A DNA stretch of 64,000 nucleotides from Bacteroidetes bacterium GWF2_43_63. Lineage in GTDB: Bacteria; Bacteroidota; Bacteroidia; Bacteroidales; DTU049. This document shows, in pieces, positions 16,860 through 25,015 of the stretch. Each line of letters starts with the position of its first letter. The stretch's first letter is position 1. Made by a program: the position numbers and the translations under genes. The notes beneath the pieces are model-generated. The model was not told the DNA's origin, did no database searches, and worked only from the letters and a program-made list of their open reading frames with translations. The stretch spans positions 1 to 64,000 of the forward strand of contig MEOQ01000039.1 of NCBI GenBank assembly GCA_001769275.1, written 5' to 3'.

Positions 16860-16935
16860 ATTCGTTACACGTGGAATTTATCCCGCTGGAAGCGGGGAGC
16901 GTTACAGTCGTTACAAGCGTTACGCGTGACAAGGG
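16860..16935. repeat. GTTAC-rich interspersed repeat, copy 1
   Basis: TTCGTTACACG, then GCGTTACAGTCGTTAC and AAGCGTTACGCGTGAC. A second copy with the same phrases is at 22408-22445. Confidence 0.5.
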
Positions 16936-17023
16936 TGACAGAATGACTTTACGGCGAGGGCGAAGCTTTGTAATGCACCGTGCTGCATGCTACATACGGA
17001 TGAGACAGGGCAGTGAAGTATTC

Positions 17024-17115
17024 AAGGTTGGGCGTAGTCTAATAATGATAATCTGCTGGGATTAGTCTGGAGACTAATCCCAACAAAAACATTAAAAAAG
17101 ACTACGCCCAACCTT
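17024..17115. repeat. Nested double palindrome at the 3' end of the kinase cluster
   Basis: The outer arms 17024-17040 and 17099-17115 are a perfect 17-base inverted repeat (core GGGCGTAGTCT). Inside lies a second perfect one, 17057-17068 and 17071-17082 (TGGGATTAGTCT with a GG loop). It begins three bases beyond the stop of the gene ending at 17119, so it may act as a transcript-end structure. It could also be a small mobile repeat. Confidence 0.75.
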
Positions 17116-17118
17116 TGA

Positions 17119-19407
17119 TTAAATGTCTTTATACACTTCCGCCAGATTGTTTTCGACAACGTGCATAACGGCTACCAGAGCGCCTTCGGCAGAGTAGCAG
17201 AATTTTTTCTGCATGCTTTTGAGCATAAATTTTATATCGCTTTTCAGTCGTGAATCATACGAGTTGAAATTCTCTGTGTGATATTCAGTAAGTGCGCGGC
17301 GGAAATTGCTGTTGGCCATATAGGGCTCCAGGGCATGCTTTTTCAACGTGTCGCCATATTTTTTAAAGAGCTGTGCAAACTGTTCGGTTTCGGTGATATC
17401 CATTTTTTTAATTCTTATATCCTGCGAAAGCGTACGTGCAATATATTCTTTATGAATGGCTCGTCGCCGGCTTGAAATCTCAGTTGCAGTAAGTCCTTCT
17501 CCAAACAAATATTGTTCAATGGTGTACAACCATGCTTCAGTAATGGTGAATTCATCATCCGTATATTTCGAACGAACGGTCTCACCTACTTCGAAGTTGA
17601 GCGCATAGAGATAATTACTGATGGCATCTTTGATCTGTTTCTCATTTACATTGAAAATCGCCTCTTTCACTTCTTCGAGGATAGAAATTTCATATAATCT
17701 GAAAAGCGCATCAATAAACCCTTTCGGAACCATCGAAGCTGTTTTTTCCTGTAGATTCCGGAAGTACTCCGCCACATTTCCCATTGTTATCAGTTCTCCT
17801 TTGTCACGGAATTTTGCAACAAATTCATTGAACAGCGAAAGCGATTGACGGCCTGAAACACCGCTCTGGCCCTCAATTTCGCTCAATTCAAGCAAACGCT
17901 TTCTTATAGGCTTGGTAAAACGTTTTACATCTTCTTCGGTGAGCCATTCTGGTACAAAACCCCTGTAGAGGTCCATTCTGAGCAAGAGCAAATCATCGTC
18001 AGTGTAACGGATGTACAATTGCTTATTGGAAATCCAGCTTTGCAAAACATCGTTGCCAAGATCGAGACGGGTGCTGATAATTATTTTGGCGAAATTTTCA
18101 AAAACGTGCGGTAGAAACATCCTGCCGACATTTTTTCCAAATTTGTTTTTATAAATTTTCAGCTCAGTATCATAATCCAAAACATAAGGTATCGTCACAG
18201 AAATAATACGATCCTGAAAAGACCTGATGTTTTCGAAATGCTTGCGGTCTTCCGCATTCAGCAACCCCATGAACAGACTCGTCACTTTTTCTTCAATATG
18301 TTCAACCTTGTGAACGCCATCGCTGATAACACCATGCAGATTGACAAGGCGTTTTACATTATTGTCTTTGATATCCATGAGCGCATACACTCCATTGTTG
18401 GTGTAGGCCAGGTCAGAATGAACAAAACGAATATCGTCGCTGCGAAAAAAGTTGTTCAGAAATCGCTGCAGGTTTTCATTCACAATGAGCCCGCGCATCC
18501 CTTCATCACCGGGATTCCAGACGCTGATGCCTTTTCCGAACTGACGGTTAAACTCAACGCGGCGCACATAAATCATATTAAAAACCTCGGCCGGATCATC
18601 CAGCTGATCGATCAGCTGATTGTAAATCGAACTGCAGATGGAACAGGGCGTATCTTTCAGAATCCACTCATACTCTTTCGATGTGGTAAACTTCTTATAT
18701 ACCGACTTGTCGAGCAAAAGTTCCTTCAGAAGATCTTTCCTAAGCTCTCGCGGAATCATCAGTATAGGATGATCATTGTTTGGGCATGAGAACATGAGAG
18801 AGTTACTACTCTCTTTGTCTTCGTCGGACAAATCCTCCAAAGCTTCATTTGGAATTTCTACAAATCCTTTGCGCAGCCGCGTCAGATCAATCTTCCAGTA
18901 AACACTAAAAAGGCGGCCTTCAGGAATTCTGGTATATTCTTCAAGTTTAATCAGTAGATTATTCAGAAACGTAGATTTGCCACTGCCCGGAGGGCCTTCG
19001 AAAAAATAAATATGATTGTTTTGTATGCCCTGACGGAAACTTTTAGCAAGATTCATAAATCGGTTTGCAAAAACACGATCAGCGAAAAACGGCTCGTCAA
19101 CCCCATTTTCAAGCAAGTCGGTGGTATTGTATCCTAAAAAACCAACCGAATCATCGCTCACTGGAAAATCGTCTTCGGTTTCAGGAATGTAATAATGCAC
19201 CATGTCGTAGAAAAGCTGAAAAATGTTTCGGAAAACAAGTTCCGGCTTCAGGTTGGCAATGAATAAAAAATCATTATACGACATCGGAATGCGACGATCT
19301 TTTTCGCGCAAGCCCTGAGAGAGTTTCAGGATGGACTCGAGTTTTTTGCCATGTTCAACAATGTCGATGGCGCCCAGTTTCTGCGATGTTTTAGATTTCT
19401 TTACCAT
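17119..19407 (-). CDS. prkA: PrkA-family serine protein kinase / AAA+ protein
   Basis: A member of the PrkA/YeaG family: AAA+ ATPase fold followed by a kinase-like C-terminal domain, linked to starvation and stress responses in other bacteria; the substrate is unknown. Walker A is GPPGSGKST at 138-146. The family's cysteine/His cluster is present as CPNNDHP near 208-214, the following MIPRELR, and CSIC at 255-258; these may bind metal. The downstream part carries LNAEDRKHFENI and the kinase-domain region to residue 762. It is the last gene of a four-gene operon, 8 bases after SpoVR. The length is longer than the roughly 640 residues usual for YeaG. The gene symbol is assigned by family, not by orthology. 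Confidence 0.8.
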   Translation of the reverse strand: MVKKSKTSQKLGAIDIVEHGKKLESILKLSQGLREKDRRIPMSYNDFLFIANLKPELVFRNIFQLFYDMVHYYIPETEDDFPVSDDSVGFLGYNTTDLLENGVDEPFFADRVFANRFMNLAKSFRQGIQNNHIYFFEGPPGSGKSTFLNNLLIKLEEYTRIPEGRLFSVYWKIDLTRLRKGFVEIPNEALEDLSDEDKESSNSLMFSCPNNDHPILMIPRELRKDLLKELLLDKSVYKKFTTSKEYEWILKDTPCSICSSIYNQLIDQLDDPAEVFNMIYVRRVEFNRQFGKGISVWNPGDEGMRGLIVNENLQRFLNNFFRSDDIRFVHSDLAYTNNGVYALMDIKDNNVKRLVNLHGVISDGVHKVEHIEEKVTSLFMGLLNAEDRKHFENIRSFQDRIISVTIPYVLDYDTELKIYKNKFGKNVGRMFLPHVFENFAKIIISTRLDLGNDVLQSWISNKQLYIRYTDDDLLLLRMDLYRGFVPEWLTEEDVKRFTKPIRKRLLELSEIEGQSGVSGRQSLSLFNEFVAKFRDKGELITMGNVAEYFRNLQEKTASMVPKGFIDALFRLYEISILEEVKEAIFNVNEKQIKDAISNYLYALNFEVGETVRSKYTDDEFTITEAWLYTIEQYLFGEGLTATEISSRRRAIHKEYIARTLSQDIRIKKMDITETEQFAQLFKKYGDTLKKHALEPYMANSNFRRALTEYHTENFNSYDSRLKSDIKFMLKSMQKKFCYSAEGALVAVMHVVENNLAEVYKDI

Positions 19408-19415
19408 GACCAGCC

Positions 19416-21017
19416 CTACAGATTAGTTTTATTTATTTTCTTGTCAGAACAAGAATAGAGCACTCTCCGGAACTCAAACATTTCATCTTCGTTTTCAGCT
19501 TCGCGGTTTACTACAATGTCGGTTGTTTCAAGCTTCACTTCGCCGCCCCACAAAAAACATAGCCCATTCAATACTTCCGGAATAAACTCCTGCACCAGCT
19601 GTTTCCCTTCGAACTGATGCGTAAGATACAGGCACTCATCTGTAGTCTTGTTTGTGTCGGGCTGCACAACCGGCGGATGATACAAACTGTCAACAAGCAT
19701 TTTCTTGTAATCCGCGGCCTTTCTGCTTTTCACGTAATATTCAATGGTGCCTTCTTCCGGATTGGGGCGTTTCCCGACAACAAATAAATCATGCATATCA
19801 ACAAATTCCTGCGTTACAAAAGTGTTGATCAGCATGAAATCGTTGAAGTTTTCACGTAATGAAAATATGGCTTTCTGCCCGTTTCCGGTTTTCAGATCAA
19901 ATTTATTTTTATCGTCGGTGAGCAGCAGCCGCTGATACTCCAACGTCATCTTGCCTTTTTCGGCCAGGTCTTCTACATATTCAATTAATCGCAGACCGAT
20001 GGCGTATGGATTCAGCCCAACACGGCTCAACGAAGTTACGCCAGCGTTCAAAACCCCATACCCTACTTCGTGCCCGACAATGCGATCGTCGCCTCTGAAC
20101 AGCTTGTCGTGCCAGTAACTGGCCCAGCCTTCGTTCAATATTTTTGTTCTGATTTGCGGCGCAAAATACTGAGCTGTATTACGCACAATCGTCAGAATTG
20201 CTTTCATCCAATTGTTGCCATCACGCTTCAGGAAAGGGCTGTGATCGCGGATGAATTCAAGCAGATCGGTTGGTGGCTCTGTCGGATGCCAGTTTTTGAA
20301 AGCGCTTTCAAATTCAGTATGTCTTGACTTGATATCTGAAAAGAATGCTGTGATTCCCAGCTCGCCCTGCGATTCAGTGAGATCGTTATATCGCTCTTGT
20401 TCTTTAAAAATGGCCAGATCCTGCACCTTCAGAACATCAGGCAAAAAATGATTGAAATAAAACGAAACCATCGGTTGCGGATCCATTTCCGAGGGATAAT
20501 CCATCCGCGACAAGGTTTTGAAGTACCCGGTTATATTATCAATGCTGCGTGTAAACTCAATAATGTAATCTGTCCAGCGGCCATATTTACTTCGGTAAGA
20601 CTCGATCAGGCGTTTGTCGCTGAGCGCCACTCCAACAAAATCATCATTCCATGTATGCTCGAAAAGCCGATTGTGCCTGAAAAAATCAATATGTGCCAAC
20701 ACATGATAAAAAATCATGATGTTCATCCAGTCCGGATTGTTGTCGTTGTAAAACGAAATCGCCGGACGGCTGTTGATCACGGTTTCATAGGGATTGGACG
20801 GATAGAGTTTGTATTTGCCATATTCCTTGAGCACCTCCACATCGTTTACCCAGAAATCGTACAACGTAGGAATCATGACCTTTGGCGATAGTTCGAGCAG
20901 GTCTTTGTTGGTCACAATGTATTCGAGTGTTTCATTGCCGAATTCAAGACCCTGCGCCTGCGCCCTGATCTTGCATTGCTCCATTACGGCCTTGGTATGT
21001 TGATCTAACAGATACAT
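19416..21017 (-). CDS. SpoVR/YcgB family protein
   Basis: A member of the SpoVR family, named for a spore cortex role in Bacillus but widely present in non-sporulating bacteria next to PrkA and YeaH; the biochemical activity is unknown. It is recognised by the N-terminal YPSNPYETVINSRPAISFY region, the FYHVLAHIDFFRHN motif near 106-119, the hallmark LNEGWASYWHDK near 293-304, and HEVGYGVLNAGV. The His, Asp and Asn-rich stretches look catalytic or metal-binding. The 533-residue length is normal. It starts one base after the YeaH-type gene ends and is followed 8 bases later by the kinase gene, so it is translated as part of the operon. Confidence 0.92.
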   Translation of the reverse strand: MYLLDQHTKAVMEQCKIRAQAQGLEFGNETLEYIVTNKDLLELSPKVMIPTLYDFWVNDVEVLKEYGKYKLYPSNPYETVINSRPAISFYNDNNPDWMNIMIFYHVLAHIDFFRHNRLFEHTWNDDFVGVALSDKRLIESYRSKYGRWTDYIIEFTRSIDNITGYFKTLSRMDYPSEMDPQPMVSFYFNHFLPDVLKVQDLAIFKEQERYNDLTESQGELGITAFFSDIKSRHTEFESAFKNWHPTEPPTDLLEFIRDHSPFLKRDGNNWMKAILTIVRNTAQYFAPQIRTKILNEGWASYWHDKLFRGDDRIVGHEVGYGVLNAGVTSLSRVGLNPYAIGLRLIEYVEDLAEKGKMTLEYQRLLLTDDKNKFDLKTGNGQKAIFSLRENFNDFMLINTFVTQEFVDMHDLFVVGKRPNPEEGTIEYYVKSRKAADYKKMLVDSLYHPPVVQPDTNKTTDECLYLTHQFEGKQLVQEFIPEVLNGLCFLWGGEVKLETTDIVVNREAENEDEMFEFRRVLYSCSDKKINKTNL

Positions 21018-21018
21018 C

Positions 21019-22365
21019 TTATTCGCTTACCAGTTTCTTGATTGATTCAATGATGCGGGTTTCATCGGCGGTTTCGGCGTTGAAACCATCGATGCGGAAT
21101 TCCTTCCGTCTTTTTTGAGCTATACCCGATTGAGCAATGTTTTTCTCAACCGTCGTTTCGTTTTCACCAGTCCAGGAATTCTTCGAAACAGTAATTCCGA
21201 TGCGACTTACAACTGGAAGTAGTTTATTCAGTTCTTCATTCAGTTCCTTGCCATCGCTGTCCCAGTCATCGCCGTCGGTGCCGTAGAAAACATAGATATT
21301 GTAATCACGCGCTAAGTTTTCGGTCTGGATAATTTTATTGACCATCGCAAACGCAGGTGCCACGCGGGTTCCACCAGCTACCTGCAGTTGATAGTATTGC
21401 TGAAAATTATCGACTTCCTTTGCTTCGGTGTCGTGAACAATAAAACGGCTGACCACATTGTTGCTAAACTGATACATCAGCCAGCTGTAGATGAATAAAT
21501 GCTGCGTTGCAATGGCTTCAGTAGGTTTACCCTGCATCGATCCGCTGTAGTCGCGCACAAAAAACACAATCGCCTGATTCTCGAAATCCATTTCGGCCGA
21601 CATGATGCGGTAAACGAGATCGTCAGGACTAATGATGAGTTTGCTGGTATCAACCGGCTCGCCAGGCAGAATATTGCCCAGCTGAATATTTGTTTCTACA
21701 ATGCGCTTAATGGTGGCTTTTTTCTCAAGAAGCTGACCAAATCCACGGTTGCGGTCGGTCAGGTCGTAAGTGATTTTCGTCAGACTACGTTTGCTGCCCT
21801 TGGGTTTTATGTTCGGCAACTGAAATTTCTCAGTCAGAATTTTTCCAAGATCATACACATCGCTTCCTTCTTCGTGGCTCTCGCCACCGCCTTGTCCAGC
21901 TCCCTGTCCTTCGCCTTCGCCCTGTTGCGGCTGTGCTTTTTGTTTGCCGATCACTTCGCCTTCTTCACCTTCGCCAGAGCCACCGGTCGAATCTTCATCG
22001 GTAATACTGTCGTCGTGATAAAATTTTGGCTCTGTGGTTGAAGGCACAATCACCACTTTGCTTTTCTTGCCTTTGCCGGGTTTTACAATTTTCCCAAGCC
22101 TGATACGCCTTGTAAAGCCATCTTCTTCGCGCTTTTTATCTTTATCGAGCAAGTCTTCGAGCGAACGCAGCATCAATCGGGCATCGGGCGCCGGAGTGTG
22201 ATATCCGGGAAGCACCATCCAGTCGTGCATGAAATATAGTGAATGACTTCGCGCATCCGGATCGAACATGGTCGGATTTTCACGCAGCAATTCATTGATC
22301 TCCTGCTCGCGGCGGATGTATTCTTCCTGCGTCAGCGACGGAATATGTTTTTCTCTTTTTGTCAT
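21019..22365 (-). CDS. YeaH/YhbH family protein (DUF444, VWA-like)
   Basis: A cytoplasmic protein of the YeaH/YhbH family that nearly always accompanies PrkA/YeaG kinases; its role is inferred to be partner or substrate binding. Residues about 110-168 are a disordered acidic Gly/Glu/Gln linker (GEGEGQGAGQGGG). The C-terminal half is a von Willebrand A-like fold with an intact MIDAS-type motif RDYSGSM (Asp272, Ser274, Ser276), the threonine position in GGTRVAPAF and the acidic YGTDGDDW. It is the second gene of the operon: 181 bases after the first ATPase gene, which leaves room for an internal promoter, and one base before SpoVR. Confidence 0.9.
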   Translation of the reverse strand: MTKREKHIPSLTQEEYIRREQEINELLRENPTMFDPDARSHSLYFMHDWMVLPGYHTPAPDARLMLRSLEDLLDKDKKREEDGFTRRIRLGKIVKPGKGKKSKVVIVPSTTEPKFYHDDSITDEDSTGGSGEGEEGEVIGKQKAQPQQGEGEGQGAGQGGGESHEEGSDVYDLGKILTEKFQLPNIKPKGSKRSLTKITYDLTDRNRGFGQLLEKKATIKRIVETNIQLGNILPGEPVDTSKLIISPDDLVYRIMSAEMDFENQAIVFFVRDYSGSMQGKPTEAIATQHLFIYSWLMYQFSNNVVSRFIVHDTEAKEVDNFQQYYQLQVAGGTRVAPAFAMVNKIIQTENLARDYNIYVFYGTDGDDWDSDGKELNEELNKLLPVVSRIGITVSKNSWTGENETTVEKNIAQSGIAQKRRKEFRIDGFNAETADETRIIESIKKLVSE

Positions 22366-22546
22366 TTAGTTCAGCTCAAAAATCAAATATCAGCTTTCCG
22401 TTTTTGTTCGTTACACGTTACGCGTTACAATCGTTACGGATTCTCAGTAAAATCTCTCTTCACCCATTTTCACATCGGTGAACGAGTAACGTTTTACGTG
22501 AGCCGCACATTTTCACATCTCCATATTTCCACATCGATTCGTATTT
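22366..22546. repeat. GTTAC-rich interspersed repeat, copy 2, in the operon spacer
   Basis: The only long gap within the kinase cluster. It contains GTTCGTTACACGTTACGCG, then TTACAATCGTTACGG (22408-22445), and further TAACGTTTTACGTGAG and short ATTTTCACATC repeats. These match the patch at 16860 and the 6050-6115 stretch. No promoter box is evident. Confidence 0.5.
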
Positions 22547-24634
22547 CTAATTTGTATCATCCTGCGTGCAGAAATATTCAATCGTTTTCTCAGCACATGT
22601 GTGGCAATAGCCCAGCACATTAATCATGGTGTCGATCATGCGATTGTACAGGCGATTGTTTTCATCGTTGTTGCGGTTCGACAGCGCGCCAACAAGGCTT
22701 CCGGCGCCGGCAATATCGCTCTTCAGGCGCACATCGGTAACCGCTTTCACCAGATCGTTGTTGTCCATGAAATTGTAATTCGGATCGGTGTTCATTTTCT
22801 GACCGTAGATTTTTGCAATCGTAGTTCTGAAGCTCTGTTTCTGCTCTTCGCTTTTCAGTCCCAGACGATCTTCGACACTGTTGATGTACGATTCGTCAAT
22901 CTTAATACTGATCAGTTTTTTCGACTGCGGATCCTGATAGGTCCATATTTTATTGGGACCGAGATTTTTCGCATCAATGCCGATGATCATGTTCACATAA
23001 TTCATTACATCTTTTTCAATGGCATTTGCCTCATTCATATACGCATTGAAAATGGCTGTCATCACATTTTCGCGATACAGCTTACGGGCGATTTTCACGT
23101 CATTCATAAACTTAATGCGGTCGTTCTGATCCTGCACATAATCAATAATAACCTTGTCAATGGCCGAGAAAACGTCGTAGGCATACATGCATTCGCCTTC
23201 CTGCGTGTCGCTTTGTTCGAGCAGAATCTGAATGGCGCGTCCGAGATTACGATGTCCGAGACCTTTCTGTCCAAAGCGGCGTGTGATGTCGGGATCGGAG
23301 TTGAGTTCATTGACAACTTCGGCCAAAGTGCGCATGCTTTTCTCACCTGCCACTTCGCCGGCAGCCAGTTTCATCATTTCGACCGGATTCAGCTTTTCGT
23401 TACCAGGCATGCGAGTGAGAATAAATGCCGTCGAGATGGCCTGATTGAGGTTCGGATCGATGTGAAGTTTTTTTCCTACAAAGTTTGTTTTTTCAACACC
23501 GCCCAACGAGTAAGATGTCAGCAACTTTTGCAGGTGCAGATTGGTGTTGTGCGACATATACGTAAGTCTGCAGCGGTCGATGATGGGTGCCTGTTCCTTT
23601 TCTTCCTGAAAGCGGGCAAATTCGGCATTGTTCGAAGTAGCCACAATCAAGGTGTCGAGCGGCCATTTGAATCCTTCGATTTCGATGGAGCGGTTCTGAA
23701 TCACGCCCAGATAAACCTGAACAAGGTCGCGTTTATTTTTAAAAATTTCATCGGCAAAGTGAATACCACCGCCTGCAACACGAGCAAGAGCGCCACGTCG
23801 CAAATCGAAGCGATAAGGGTTGTCGGCATCGGCCAGATGCAGCAACCGGCTGATGCTTTCATCGCCGAGAAGGTCAACTGAACTGGAAGTGATTTTATCC
23901 TTGGCCGCATATTTTCCTGTCAGCGTTCCTCTCGATTCGCTCACCGGAACCGGTACAATTTCAATATGTTTCAAGATTTCGGCCATGTCGCCGCCAAAAT
24001 AATCTTTCAACTGATTGTAAACAAAGTAGGTACAAGCTCCAAGCGGACGATAGGCTCTGAACAGCTTTTCGAGCTGACTATCGGAATATCCAAGTTTTGA
24101 CAGATACTTTTTATTGTCGTCGCGCGACTCAAATAAGTTCATTGCCAGCACCATTGGATCCTCGTAGGTCTGACTTTCAATCCGGTCGATTTTCCCATAT
24201 CGTCCGGTCAGGTCGACATTATTAAATCTAAAGGTATAGCGCAGGTTGGCCGGATTTGAAATAAACTCCCGGTATTTTGTGCTGAGAAAATCGACGAAAA
24301 ATGTTTTACCGTTACCAGGTTCGCCAATGAGTACAAAAGCCATTTCGGCAGAAGAACCACCCTCGGCCGCATCTTTTACGAATGAAACAAAGCTGTTGAT
24401 TTCGTCATACATGCCAACAATATGCTTTTTCCCGTCGCGGAAAAGTTTGAAATCATAGGTTGGTTTGCCGTTTATGGTCACCTTTTCCACTTTGTCCGGA
24501 CCGTCCAGAATCATTCTGGAAACAGATTGAAAAACATTTTCAAATGCTCTTTCGCCGGAGATAACTTTCAGTATATGAGCATCGAGTGAGGCCGGATTCA
24601 CATCCAACTGCTCTGCGCTGGTCTTTTTTGCCAT
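22547..24634 (-). CDS. PrkA-like AAA+ ATPase (second, divergent paralogue)
   Basis: A 695-residue AAA+ protein related to the PrkA kinases. Walker A is GEPGNGKT at 104-111. A Walker B-like segment is GGGIHFADEI at 288-297, sensor-1-like VATSNNAE is at 331-338, and the arginine-finger-type PIIDRCR is at 350-356. Other PrkA-like marks are FESRDDNKK and TGKYAAKDK. It lacks the CP-x-x-x-x-HP / CxxC cluster of the partner kinase at 17119. The two have little similarity outside the ATPase core, so this is an ancient paralogue pair, not a recent duplication. It is the first gene of the cluster. I could not find a clear TAnnTTTG box upstream. Confidence 0.8.
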   Translation of the reverse strand: MAKKTSAEQLDVNPASLDAHILKVISGERAFENVFQSVSRMILDGPDKVEKVTINGKPTYDFKLFRDGKKHIVGMYDEINSFVSFVKDAAEGGSSAEMAFVLIGEPGNGKTFFVDFLSTKYREFISNPANLRYTFRFNNVDLTGRYGKIDRIESQTYEDPMVLAMNLFESRDDNKKYLSKLGYSDSQLEKLFRAYRPLGACTYFVYNQLKDYFGGDMAEILKHIEIVPVPVSESRGTLTGKYAAKDKITSSSVDLLGDESISRLLHLADADNPYRFDLRRGALARVAGGGIHFADEIFKNKRDLVQVYLGVIQNRSIEIEGFKWPLDTLIVATSNNAEFARFQEEKEQAPIIDRCRLTYMSHNTNLHLQKLLTSYSLGGVEKTNFVGKKLHIDPNLNQAISTAFILTRMPGNEKLNPVEMMKLAAGEVAGEKSMRTLAEVVNELNSDPDITRRFGQKGLGHRNLGRAIQILLEQSDTQEGECMYAYDVFSAIDKVIIDYVQDQNDRIKFMNDVKIARKLYRENVMTAIFNAYMNEANAIEKDVMNYVNMIIGIDAKNLGPNKIWTYQDPQSKKLISIKIDESYINSVEDRLGLKSEEQKQSFRTTIAKIYGQKMNTDPNYNFMDNNDLVKAVTDVRLKSDIAGAGSLVGALSNRNNDENNRLYNRMIDTMINVLGYCHTCAEKTIEYFCTQDDTN

Positions 24635-25015
24635 AATGCTAGTTTTTATCGTTTAAAATCGACCACAATATATGGCAATTTTCAGTATTATCGACATTCT
24701 CACCCTAATTTTAATAACAAGTTGAATCTTTTAGCATCAATTAAATAATAATAACTAGTGGCAGTTTTCACATGACACATCCTGGCAATTTGTCAATCAG
24801 TAGAAAATAAATTTACTCTTGTGTAATTCTGACGGTTATCATTCGGTTAACCACTGACTTTTATTACTGTTTTCATCTTACTGAATATCAATGATTTAAA
24901 AAAAGCAATCGCCTCAAATAATTTTAAAAAATATAAAAATCAATTTTCACACATAAATAGGATTTCAAAGACATATAAATGTTATATTTGTCGGCACGAA
25001 TCAGAATTTCATTTA
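24635..25015. other. Intergenic region between divergent genes, about 380 bases
   Basis: Very AT-rich, with no gene. It contains the plus-strand promoter of the histidine kinase (24983-24990). Nothing else is recognised. Confidence 0.5.
24983..24990 (+). promoter_or_regulatory. -7 promoter box (TATATTTG)
   Basis: Consensus box 25 bases upstream of the GTG start of the histidine kinase. Confidence 0.65.

Larger units (their letters stand above)
16827..17118. other. Intergenic region, about 290 bases, with repeats
   Basis: No gene seen. It holds the minus promoter of the MORN gene, a GTTAC-rich patch (16860-16935) related to one at 22408-22445, and the nested palindrome 17024-17115. Confidence 0.5.

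Noticed and set aside
22601-23881. 426-codon open frame on plus, opposite the PrkA-like ATPase gene
   Set aside because: It mirrors the codon structure of the real minus-strand gene, has no signal peptide or family motif, and sits fully inside it.
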